IMG/VR virus record: IMGVR_UViG_3300034378_000175
Span: 1-45,999 of that record
Length of the DNA: 45,999 nucleotides
Source of the DNA: a virus
Reading direction: 5' to 3' (one strand)
A program made the translations under genes and the position numbers. The notes beneath the pieces were generated by a model, which did no database searches, was not told the DNA's origin, and worked only from the letters and a program-made list of their open reading frames with translations. Shown one piece after another: positions 23,163 through 32,200 of this stretch; positions within the stretch are counted from its first letter, which is position 1, and each line of letters begins with the position of its first letter.

Positions 23163-23744
23163 ATGAAACGATGCCACCAATGCAATAAAATCCTACCTGA
23201 TTTTCTATTCAGTAAAAACCGATGGAGAAAAGATGGAAAACAGAATGAATGTAAAGAATGCCAAAGGCAATACGGCGAAATTAATAGAGAAAGAATAAGA
23301 AAATATGGTCGACGACACTATCGGAAAAATAAAGAATATGTTTTGGCGCATTGTAAGGAATACCGTCTCAAGAATAGGAAACTTCGTACCCAATGGGTTA
23401 AAAATAAATACCATAGCGATACATCTTTTAGGCTTAGCTTTAATATGGCAGCAGTGATTCGACATTCTTTAAAGGGCAGGAAAAATGGCTGCAAATGGGA
23501 ATCTTTAGTAGGTTATTCTGTCTCAGATTTAAGAGAACATTTGGAAAAAAAATTTAGAAATGGGATGACTTGGGAGAATTATGGAAAATTTTGGCATATC
23601 GACCATATTATCCCCATTTCTCTTTTTTCATATTCTGATTTTAGAGACCGAGAATTCAAGCAATGTTGGGCTTTAGCAAATTTACAACCACTTTTATCGT
23701 CAGAAAATTTGAGTAAAGGCAATAGAATTCCAAATTTTAATTAA
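23163..23744 (+). CDS. HNH endonuclease with N-terminal zinc finger
   Basis: This 193-aa protein begins with two CxxC pairs (RCHQCNK, ECKECQR, residues 4-37), followed by a long basic helical region. The C-terminal HNH has WHIDHIIPISLF near 142-153, the central Asn of ALANLQPLL near 170, and ENLSKGN at the end. The third element lacks a second zinc CxxC, like HNH members without a structural zinc. It interrupts the head operon between the giant fusion and the capsid gene and has its own promoter, typical of a mobile free-standing endonuclease. Confidence 0.9.
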   Translation: MKRCHQCNKILPDFLFSKNRWRKDGKQNECKECQRQYGEINRERIRKYGRRHYRKNKEYVLAHCKEYRLKNRKLRTQWVKNKYHSDTSFRLSFNMAAVIRHSLKGRKNGCKWESLVGYSVSDLREHLEKKFRNGMTWENYGKFWHIDHIIPISLFSYSDFRDREFKQCWALANLQPLLSSENLSKGNRIPNFN

Positions 23745-23762
23745 AAATATTTCCTGAAACAC

Positions 23763-23791
23763 TTGACAAATCTTTAAAATTATGTTATAAA
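23763..23791 (+). promoter_or_regulatory. Strong promoter of the capsid gene
   Basis: TTGACA (23763-23768) and TATAAA (23786-23791) have a 17-base spacer, plus a TGT extended element right before the -10. The 110-base leader that follows contains the perfect hairpin GTTTCA-TTTC-TGAAAC (23829-23844). A separate promoter gives the capsid gene more RNA than the operon before it. Confidence 0.8.
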
Positions 23792-23910
23792 TAAGACAGC
23801 AAATCAATTCAAAGAAGAATTAGTCAAAGTTTCATTTCTGAAACGAAAGTAACCAAACTTCTGGAAAAATGAATTGAATTTATTTTATTCAGAGGTTTTT
23901 TTATTTTCAA

Positions 23911-26514
23911 ATGAAGTTTTTTTTCCATTCCGCAAGACTTATAGAGGCAAAAGATAAATCAGGAAAAGACTGGGAAGTTGTCTTGATACAGGCTGGGAAG
24001 TCTTTAAATAATAAGATCTACCCAGCCGAGGTTCTTAAGAAGGCTGTCAAGCTTTTTAATAATGTCAAGGCATTTGCCTACGAGTTTCCGGGAAAGATAT
24101 TCAACCATTTTCCTGAGAATGCTCGGAAAGTTGTCCCTGAAGGTTGCGCTCGAAATGTTGTTGGTTGGTATGATAATCCAAGATATGCAAGCTTTAAGGA
24201 TAGCGAAGGGAAAACCCATCAGGGAATCGTAGCCAGATTCCATGTATCCGAAGGAGCTCAGTGGCTTAGGAAACTTCTTAAAGATGCATGGCAATATGGT
24301 AAACATTCTTTGCTGGGTTTTTCCATTGATGGCAGTGGTGATGTAAGCGAGACCACTGTGAATGGGAAAAGAACTTTAATGGTAAATTCAATTAATAGTA
24401 TCGATGAAGTGACACTGGTCACTCATCCAGCAGCAGGCGGACAGTTTAAGAGACTGCTCGCATCTAAAAATTTCATAGAGGAGGAAGAAGCGATGAATTT
24501 TTTAAAAGAGTTGTATAATTGGGTAAAGAATTTGAAGGAAGGACTAATCGAAGGAGTGGACCCAGAGCATATTACTGAGGAACAGGAATTTTCATTCATA
24601 AAGTTTTTAGTAGAGAATGAGAAATTTCCACCGAAAGAGAAACTCGAGGAAGCTGGTCCATTTGTCTCAGCAACGATTGATCGTTTAATCGAAATGCTGA
24701 AAGGGAATAAACAGGCAGAGGCACTGAAGCTCCTGACGGCACTAAAAGAGAAATTGACAAAATATGGGTATCCGAGTGTGGCAAAATACTATGGCTATCC
24801 GACTCAAGCTCAGCAGGAAGAAGAGAAAAAGAGACAGGCCGAAGCCGAAGCGAAAAAAACGAAGGATGAAGAGGCAAAGAAAGTAAAAGAGGAAGAGGAA
24901 AGAAGGAAACAGCTTAGCGAGATTGAGAAAGTGAAAGAAGATGTTAAAAAGATGCAGGAAGACACACTGAGAGCAAATTGCAGAGCACTCTTGGCCGAAT
25001 CTCTCGCATCAAGTGATCTACCTCAGCCCGTTAAAGATAAGGTTTCAAAACTATTTGAAGGCAAAATATTCACGAAGGAAGAACTCGAAAAAGCAATTGA
25101 TCTGGAAAAAGAAGTTCTTGGAAAGCTTTCTGAGAGCGGAGATATAAAAGGACTCGGACAGAGAAAAGAAAGCATCGAAGTGATAAAGGATTCAGCCGAT
25201 AAGATTCAGGTTGCTATGGATAAACTGATTGATGACGAGGCCGAAGTACCAGAGAAAATGAAAGATATCCCGGCATTTACAAGTCTAAAAGAAGCCTACA
25301 GAACCTACCATCCGGATGATCCGACAATTTCAGGTAATATTGATAGAAGGAAACACGCTCAGAGACTGACCGAAGCAATAACTACTGGTGACTTCACTTA
25401 TGCACTGGGAACCTCGATGACACGAAAACTCGTCAAAGCATTTAAGAAAGTAGCATTTGACTTTGCTAATATAGTCACAGAGACAGGGATAGATAATTTC
25501 AAACAGCAAGAGAGAGTGAAATGGGGCGGGTATTCAACACTTCCGACAATAACTGAGGACGCAGCCTATACCGATCTATACGAACCGAGAGACGAGGAAG
25601 CTACCTATACAGCAGGGACCAAAGGCGGTTATGTATCAGTCTCCCGAAGAGCGATCAAAAATGACGACCTCGGACTATTAAAGAGAATCCCGACATTAGT
25701 TGGAACAGCAGCAAAAAGAACCCTTTCCAGAGATGTCTCAGGTTTACTGACAGCGAATGGAACCTATACCCCTACGAATTCGACAGTCTTCTCAACCCTG
25801 TTTGGAAACTATTCAACCAGAGCGCTCAACTATGATAATTTCGTTTGGGCAGATATTGCATTAAGAGGAATGAAGGAAAGAGGCTCAGCACAGGATGCAG
25901 GAACTGCAACAGCCGCAAGCTCAACGACCTTGACCGATAGCTCAAAATCATGGACAGTCGATGCGTTTATTGGATACTATGTCAGGATAGTTTATGGAAC
26001 GGGAGCAGGACAAGTTGTAGCAATCACAGATAATGATGCGACTTCAGTGACTGTAGCTGCTTGGACCACGACACCAGATACGACTTCAAGATATGAAATT
26101 TCAACAGCTCAGAATGACGATGAAGTCATCGGATTTGCACCTCGCTATTTAGTTTATGGTTTACAGTTACAGAGAATTATTAATGCATTACAGAGAAGCG
26201 ATAGAAGATATGATAATGCCGAGAACGAAGACAACTTCTTTAAGAGACAGAATGTGACCCCGATATTCAATCCTTACTTAACTGGAAGCACGACCCAATA
26301 TTACTGGTACCTCATTGCGGGCAAGGATCAGACAGATATAATCGAGATCGGATATGTCGACAATCAGAGAACCCCTACACTCGTGATTCAAGACCAACCA
26401 GCACTCGGCGAAGTATTCACAAATGACAAACTGAGATGGAAGATCCGATATGAATACGGCTTGGCAATAATCGAGAACAAAGCGATCATAGCAAACGAAG
26501 CGACAACTGTATAA
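23911..26514 (+). CDS. Prohead protease - scaffold - major capsid protein fusion
   Basis: This is an 867-aa protein. Residues 1-195 are a prohead protease (herpesvirus-assemblin-like fold): DWEVVLIQAGKSLNNKIYP at the start, KHSLLGFSIDGSG near 130-142 with the likely Ser, and VTLVTHPAAGGQF near 169-181. Residues about 200-445 are a scaffold, with a Lys/Glu/Ala-rich coiled coil near 290-355. From about 455 to the end is an HK97-type capsid subunit (LTEAITTGDF, ERVKWGGYSTLP, YVSVSRRAIKNDD). A 69-residue module at 662-730 is shared with tail proteins. The protease should cut the chain during head assembly. Such triple fusions are known but uncommon. Confidence 0.88.
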   Translation: MKFFFHSARLIEAKDKSGKDWEVVLIQAGKSLNNKIYPAEVLKKAVKLFNNVKAFAYEFPGKIFNHFPENARKVVPEGCARNVVGWYDNPRYASFKDSEGKTHQGIVARFHVSEGAQWLRKLLKDAWQYGKHSLLGFSIDGSGDVSETTVNGKRTLMVNSINSIDEVTLVTHPAAGGQFKRLLASKNFIEEEEAMNFLKELYNWVKNLKEGLIEGVDPEHITEEQEFSFIKFLVENEKFPPKEKLEEAGPFVSATIDRLIEMLKGNKQAEALKLLTALKEKLTKYGYPSVAKYYGYPTQAQQEEEKKRQAEAEAKKTKDEEAKKVKEEEERRKQLSEIEKVKEDVKKMQEDTLRANCRALLAESLASSDLPQPVKDKVSKLFEGKIFTKEELEKAIDLEKEVLGKLSESGDIKGLGQRKESIEVIKDSADKIQVAMDKLIDDEAEVPEKMKDIPAFTSLKEAYRTYHPDDPTISGNIDRRKHAQRLTEAITTGDFTYALGTSMTRKLVKAFKKVAFDFANIVTETGIDNFKQQERVKWGGYSTLPTITEDAAYTDLYEPRDEEATYTAGTKGGYVSVSRRAIKNDDLGLLKRIPTLVGTAAKRTLSRDVSGLLTANGTYTPTNSTVFSTLFGNYSTRALNYDNFVWADIALRGMKERGSAQDAGTATAASSTTLTDSSKSWTVDAFIGYYVRIVYGTGAGQVVAITDNDATSVTVAAWTTTPDTTSRYEISTAQNDDEVIGFAPRYLVYGLQLQRIINALQRSDRRYDNAENEDNFFKRQNVTPIFNPYLTGSTTQYYWYLIAGKDQTDIIEIGYVDNQRTPTLVIQDQPALGEVFTNDKLRWKIRYEYGLAIIENKAIIANEATTV
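25894..26100 (+). repeat. Shared 70-residue module, copy in the capsid protein
   Basis: Residues 662-730 begin DAGTATAASSTTLTDSSKSW, contain IVYGTGAGQVVAI, and end TTSRYEI. Clearly related modules occur in the tail tube protein (two) and in a tail-tip protein. Placed within the capsid domain, it looks like an inserted surface-exposed beta domain. Confidence 0.85.
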
Positions 26515-26548
26515 ATCTTTGATATATAACTAAAGAAAATAAACCTTA

Positions 26549-26643
26549 ACGAGAGCCGGTGAAAAAATCCGGTCTCGTCTCTGGTTTGAAATTTTGGGTG
26601 AAGGGCGGTTCGATTCCGCTCACGAGCTCCGTGGGATTCGGAG
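26549..26643 (+). other. Three consecutive hairpins with a tRNA T-arm look-alike
   Basis: There is no gene between 26515 and 26668. Hairpin 1 pairs ACGAGAGCCGG (26549-26559) with CCGGTCTCGT (26569-26578), with one bulged G. Hairpin 2, GGCGG-TTCGATT-CCGCT (26604-26620), is a perfect tRNA T-arm with the conserved loop. Hairpin 3 pairs CTCCG (26627-26631) with CGGAG (26639-26643). No D-arm or anticodon arm is present, so it is not a tRNA gene. It may be a remnant of a tRNA or attachment site, or a structured leader of the beta-helix gene. Confidence 0.5.
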
Positions 26644-26668
26644 ATCGTCCTAAGAAAGGAGCAGTAAT

Positions 26669-27619
26669 ATGACGACAGATTTCCCTCATGGGATAAGAAG
26701 TCAGGGAGTGCCTGTCCTTGGAGGCGGAGGAATGATGACCCAAGGAAACTCTTACTTTGTCGATCCGACAAATGGGAGTGACTCAAACGATGGAAAGACT
26801 GCAGCAACAGCTAAGGCGACTATTGCAGCTGGCGAAGAACTATTGACTGCTAACCAGAATGATGTCCTCTATGTTATGGGCGGGAGTACTGCCAATACAT
26901 TGACAGCATCATTGACTTGGGATAAGAGCTACACCCATTTAATTGGAGTTGGAGCGCCGTGCCACGATTCACAAAGAACGAGAATTTTCCACAACGCAAA
27001 TTTCAGCCCGATGATAACAGTGAGCGCATCTGGATGTAGTTTCCAAAATCTTTATTTTTCTTATGGCCGAGGCGGAGCAGATAATCATATTCTGATGACA
27101 GTTACAGGAAGTCGAAACTATTTTGAGAATGTTCATTTTTCAGGAATGTCCAATCAGACCGAGGCGGATGACGCAGAAAGTGTAATTCTATTCCTAAATG
27201 GCTGTGAATCTAATTATTTTAATGGTTGTAATTTCGGGAATCAGAATGTCCAGAGAGGCGCAGCAAATACGATAATCAGTGTTGATGGTTCAACTAAAAG
27301 AAATAAATTTAAGGAATGCCTTTTCCAATGCCAAGCAGATGCAGCGACTCCGACATTTGTAACGACAGTAGATGCTACCGCAGTCGATCAGATTGGATTA
27401 TGGTTTCACGATTGTATATTTAATGCTCAAGGGACAGCTTTAACTCAGGCAATGAATCTTCATAATATGGGTGGAAACAGACAGATAGTTTGCTCGGGAA
27501 CCACGATGTTTATCGGCGTCACAGATGTAGCAGATGCCACTGGTGATCAGCAAATAAAGTGTCTTTCACATACAGCAACAGCTACAGCGGTTATGTTGGC
27601 AATAAGTCCAACTGCCTAA
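26669..27619 (+). CDS. Right-handed beta-helix virion-type protein, 316 aa
   Basis: ATG 26669 follows AAAGGAGCAG. After a Gly-rich start, residues 25-45 (YFVDPTNGSDSNDGKTAATA) have the form seen at the opening of many pectate-lyase-like phage proteins. The body is repeated short strands with Asn/Phe/Cys ladders (CSFQNLYFSYG, NYFENVHFSG, NYFNGCNFG, NKFKECLFQC, IGLWFHDCIF), that is, a right-handed beta-helix of about seven turns. There is no catalytic signature. It directly follows the capsid gene, so it may be a head decoration or fibre protein. Confidence 0.8.
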   Translation: MTTDFPHGIRSQGVPVLGGGGMMTQGNSYFVDPTNGSDSNDGKTAATAKATIAAGEELLTANQNDVLYVMGGSTANTLTASLTWDKSYTHLIGVGAPCHDSQRTRIFHNANFSPMITVSASGCSFQNLYFSYGRGGADNHILMTVTGSRNYFENVHFSGMSNQTEADDAESVILFLNGCESNYFNGCNFGNQNVQRGAANTIISVDGSTKRNKFKECLFQCQADAATPTFVTTVDATAVDQIGLWFHDCIFNAQGTALTQAMNLHNMGGNRQIVCSGTTMFIGVTDVADATGDQQIKCLSHTATATAVMLAISPTA

Positions 27620-27656
27620 TTGGTTGGTAACCGACTTAATCAATAAGGGAGGAAGT

Positions 27657-27785
27657 ATGCCTCGAAAGAAAAAAGAAGATAAGAAGGACAAAAAGTCCGT
27701 CGAGGCGAAAGGACCGGGAGCTTCGAAAGAGAAAGAAGAAAAGAAACCTTTTGAGTCCGGCGATCCTTCGACAGACCAAGGATAA
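27657..27785 (+). CDS. Small highly charged protein, 42 aa
   Basis: ATG 27657 follows AAGGGAGGAAG, one of the best ribosome-binding sites in the window. The product is almost half Lys and Glu (RKKKEDKKDKK at the start), with a Gly-Pro middle and a Pro/Ser/Asp end, so it is unlikely to fold alone. A terminator follows the stop codon. It may be a packaged DNA-binding peptide or an assembly chaperone tail. The function is unknown. Confidence 0.65.
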   Translation: MPRKKKEDKKDKKSVEAKGPGASKEKEEKKPFESGDPSTDQG

Positions 27786-27792
27786 TCTTGAA

Positions 27793-27835
27793 GACAAAGG
27801 GAGTGAATCAAATTACTCCCTTTCTTGTCATTATA
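27793..27835 (+). terminator. Rho-independent terminator, moderate
   Basis: GACAAAGGGAGTGA pairs with TTACTCCCTTTCTTGTC around the loop ATCAAA, giving at least 11 continuous pairs plus an outer GACAA/TTGTC extension. The following sequence is T-rich (CATTATATT) but lacks a long T-run. It ends the capsid transcript before the gene at 27869. Confidence 0.7.
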
Positions 27836-27868
27836 TTAAATTCATTATTCTTCAGGGAGGATTATTCT

Positions 27869-28243
27869 ATGTCTAAACATTCATCAGATAATCAAGTCTT
27901 AGCCTCAGCTCAAAGAGGCGCAGGAGCAGGATCCACAACATCAATCCCGTCTCATACCTATGAATACGCAATGATAGCCCTTTATATTACAGCTAAGTCT
28001 GGAGCGCCATATATAGATATTTCGCTCCAGTGTTCTCCAGTCGATCCAGCTATCGATAATACAAAATGGAGAACTGTTTATCTTGAACCGAGAATAACAA
28101 ATGCGAATATTGGGACAATATTCCCCAAGATTTTCGGAGGCCATCGGCAGGTAGATTTCTCAGGATGGCTGAGAGCCGTCTATACCATCGGCGGAACAAG
28201 TACGCCAAAACTAACTTTCAGTATGAATATAGAATTGAAATAA
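27869..28243 (+). CDS. Hypothetical virion-type protein, 124 aa
   Basis: ATG 27869 follows CAGGGAGG. The sequence is Ser/Thr/Gly-rich and strand-like (YEYAMIALYITAKS, YIDISLQCSP, WRTVYLEPRI, FSGWLRAVYTIGG, LTFSMNIELK), consistent with a beta-sandwich decoration or fibre-head protein. It is not exported. It lies between the capsid gene and two exported proteins. The family is not recognised. Confidence 0.7.
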   Translation: MSKHSSDNQVLASAQRGAGAGSTTSIPSHTYEYAMIALYITAKSGAPYIDISLQCSPVDPAIDNTKWRTVYLEPRITNANIGTIFPKIFGGHRQVDFSGWLRAVYTIGGTSTPKLTFSMNIELK

Positions 28244-28255
28244 CGGAGGAATAAA

Positions 28256-29281
28256 ATGAAAAAATTTTTTATTGCAATTTTTCTTTTAATATCTTTGCCC
28301 TTAGTGGCTTTGTCTTGGATAGACACTGGAGGCTCGACTTGGGCAACCACGACAGGGGACTATGATCCAAAAGATATAATTAATATGGTTTTCGATAAAG
28401 GACCTCTCGCCATTCGAGTAGTGGTGGATTCTGGAACTATTACAACTATACTTTCTATTTATGAAACGGTCGATACTTCAGATACTCCAACGCATACCCG
28501 CTTAGATAAATTATATGTTCTAAACTCAACTGGAACAGATTCCACATTGGCCCAATTAATAAATGTCGTCAGTCAAATAAATGAATTCAAAACTATCAGC
28601 TCTACAGGCACCGATGCATTATTGGATAAACTATTTAGTATTCTAAATACCTCCGATACGAGCACTCACACTAAATTGGACCAATTTAAGACTCTCAGCT
28701 CCACAGGAACAGATGCTTTATTAACCCAAGTAATAAATATCTTGCAGGGACAATATGGCCTGATGAGGAGCACTCATGGAGACACGATGGAAGACAAACT
28801 TGACTGGATTATTGCAGGCTTGAAAGCGGTTGTAATAAGTTCAGGGACTTTGCAAACAATGACCACTGGCTCAGTCGAAGTGACAAACTTCCCGGCGGAC
28901 TACCCAGATGCTACGGCTCAAAGTAGCCTCGCTTCAATCGATGGGAATCTGGAGCATTGCGATACTAATGATGTAAAGATAACATCGGGGACAATCTTTA
29001 CCAAGGCTTTCGATGCAGTTAATTCTACAGGAACAGTCCTGAGCGTGGGAAGTGGCTCTTCAACAAGCTATACTCCTCAGTCTGATGTTGTCGAAATTTT
29101 CCTTACACCTCATGAAGATAATACAGATGAAATCAGGTTGCGTTTTTTTGATGAGAATGTTGATACAGGAGGAACTCCGCTTCCTTCTTCGACGATGATC
29201 ATTGATACTTGGAATAAAACAATATATTTTCAATCTGAATCGGGAACACAAAAGGTTATAATAAATGAAATAGATGAATAA
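28256..29281 (+). CDS. Exported Ser/Thr-rich protein with internal repeats, 341 aa
   Basis: This starts with a Sec signal peptide (KKFFIAIFLLISLPLVALS, cut near residue 20). The middle, about 80-165, has three related units around STGTD-A/S-LL (STGTDSTLAQLINVV, STGTDALLDKLFSIL, STGTDALLTQVINIL). Each unit is followed by a helix, so the region may form a trimeric coiled-coil or helical stalk. The C-terminal 90 residues are beta-rich (DVVEIFLTPHEDNTDEIRL). The layout of a stalk plus beta head resembles a fibre, but virion fibres are normally not exported. See also 29296. Confidence 0.75.
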   Translation: MKKFFIAIFLLISLPLVALSWIDTGGSTWATTTGDYDPKDIINMVFDKGPLAIRVVVDSGTITTILSIYETVDTSDTPTHTRLDKLYVLNSTGTDSTLAQLINVVSQINEFKTISSTGTDALLDKLFSILNTSDTSTHTKLDQFKTLSSTGTDALLTQVINILQGQYGLMRSTHGDTMEDKLDWIIAGLKAVVISSGTLQTMTTGSVEVTNFPADYPDATAQSSLASIDGNLEHCDTNDVKITSGTIFTKAFDAVNSTGTVLSVGSGSSTSYTPQSDVVEIFLTPHEDNTDEIRLRFFDENVDTGGTPLPSSTMIIDTWNKTIYFQSESGTQKVIINEIDE

Positions 29282-29295
29282 TTAGGAGAAAATTT

Positions 29296-32200
29296 ATGAA
29301 AAAAATATTTCTATTTTTTATATTAATTTTATTCGCAGGCCGATTATTCGCCTCAGAATTAAAGCCTGATAACTTAGGAAATCATCATGCCACCAAAGAT
29401 TTGAATATGAATTCAAAGAATATCACTGGATGTACGACTGGCTATTTCACAAATATAGCAGGCAGCACTTATACTGCAAATCTTGCTTTACAAAATAATA
29501 TATGGCTTCAAGTTATGGGGACGACAGGTACAGTTTATGATGCGGTGGGAATGACTACGGGGAATGATTTGATTTTTGGGAATTATAATAATAATACTTA
29601 TATCCGAGGCGCTACTCGGATTTATATGCAGAAAAATACTACTATCTTGGATGGGAATAAGTTAGGATTGGATACCTCTTTTACGAAAACTCTGGAATGG
29701 GATTCAGGAGATGGCCGGTTTGAATTCACAGGTGGCCCAGTCCAGAATCCAGATGATTTTATTTCGGATACTACAGTGTATGCTGAGGTTGGAAACTTTG
29801 CTCAGATTGTCGGTCATAGTGCCATAAACATTGGCTCGGCTATTGTCGGAAAATCCAGCGCATCTTGGGATGGCTATGATTTTGAAGCCGATAATTTACG
29901 AGCTGATGCTGTTGTTAGTAATAATATTGACGGCAGAGATGTTTCAGCTGATTATGCTCGAATAGTGCAGTCAACTGGGGATGCCGAAGCTAATATCACA
30001 ACTAATGAAACCAATATAAATACTAATATAAACGATATAACTACTCTTGAAATTTCAACAGGCGATGCCGAAGCCAACATTGATAATCTTTTGGAATCAA
30101 CTGGAAGTATCAAGATTTTTTTCACCAAAGTAGTTGGATTTACTGCAGATTGCGATTATATATGTGATGGAACAGCGGATGAAGTTCAATTACAGGCAGC
30201 TCATGATGTATTATCTGCAGGTGGTTCTATTATGGTAAGAGAAGGAAATTATGATATTACAACCGATTTCATCATATCCAAGCCAAGCATTACAATTCAA
30301 GGGCAAGGCTACGATACTATCTTTCATCATAATACAACAGGCGGAGGCGAAACTATAGAATTTACTGCGACTGCTGATAACTGTATTTTGAGAGACCTCG
30401 TTCTTGAGCCTGTAAGCGTAACGGGAGGAAAGGGAGGATTCAACGAAGAAATCAGAGTGGATGGAGATAATTGTAAAGTTTTAAATATATGGGTTCGAAA
30501 TGATGTTTCTAATAATCAGGCTTTAATTATCGACGGTAACGATTGTGTAGTGGATGATTGTCGATTTGATTTGGGCTCAGGTATTACTTATAGACAGATT
30601 GAGTTTGGAGGAGTGAGGAATACGGTTCAAAATTCATTTATGAAAGCTGTTACCATGCTTGACGGAATAGGAGTAAGTGCAAGTGGACATTATTCTAAGA
30701 TACGGAATAATAATTTCTTAGGTTGTGGGATAAATACTGCTGGTCCCGATTATAACCAGATTACAAACAACTATATAAATGATAATGGGCTTGGAACAAG
30801 CAAGGGAATTATCCTTGCTTCTGATTCGGATTATAATATAGTTACTTCGAATAGAATTATAGGTTTCGATAAGGGAATCGAAGTACAGGGTGATGAGAAT
30901 TATGTCTCGGACAATAAAATATCGGGAGCCATCTCGGAAGGAATCGAGATAATTTCTCCTAAAACTGATAATGTTATAGTTTCAAATGACCTTACAGGAA
31001 GCTCTGCCGATATTAATGACCAAGGTATAAATACGAAGATAAGAGGAAATATTGACCAAAATGGAAACTGGCTGGAAGGGGATATTGCGATTTCAACTGC
31101 GGCAATTCAAAGTCAGGTAACGACGAATACATCTAATATCGGAACAAATACCTCAGATGTCGGTCAGTTAAAACTTTCTTCCTATACAGTTGGAGTCATA
31201 GATAATGGGCTTGGTGCTTCAACCGGGGATGTTTATAAATGGTTCGGGACTACTTCAAGCTGGGGAGCAGATAATACGGGAGCGGCAGCTGCTGTTGCAG
31301 GAATAAGTAGTGGAACCGTAAGCTTGTTAGTTGCAGCATCAAATGCCTCGGCTCACGTCAGGAGTTTCGCTGACTATGTATGTGACGGAACACAGGACGA
31401 AGCTGAAATTCAGACTGCAATCCTAGAGGTTGAAGGTAACGGCGGAGGGGCTGTGGTACTCTCAGAAGGGATTTTCAACATTGATAACTCCGTTTTTATA
31501 AGGCAATCGAGTGTAACTTTAAAAGGACAAGGGTTCTGCACAATTCTTAGAGCGATAGATAGCTGTAGTATAGGCAATAATGCTGACGGTTGGGGAATAA
31601 TAATCGCTACAAGAACAGGCGGAATAAATAATTTAATAATATCTGATATGACTTTAGATGGTAATGGCGCAAACAATACTAGCAGATATGCCGGAGTATG
31701 TTGCGATACTTATGATGCCTCACTTATATATGGCGAATATATAACTTTAAGAAATCTTAAATGTATAGATTTCAGTGTGACTAATACTAGAGGTCTAACG
31801 CTCCAGTGGTGTAGAAACTTTTCTATGACAAACTGCTATTTTGAGAACTGCTATCATGGAAACTACATCAGATATAATGGGACAGGGACAGTCGCAAACT
31901 GCATCTATACAGATATTGGCGCAGGGAATGCGCTCAATCTAACTTTAAATAGTTATTGCACCTTAATAAATAATGTCGTAAGAAATACCAACGCACGAGG
32001 ATTTTATCTTCATACCAATAATAGACTTGTCTTAATGGGAAATGTTGTAACCAACTGTGGGACGACGGGCATCGATTTTGCAGTCGCAAATACATATTGC
32101 AAGGTCAGTGAAAATGTTATAATGGATAATACTACCGGAATAAATCTTGCTGCCGGTAATAACTACAATATGATAACGGGTAATTATTTATACAATAATT

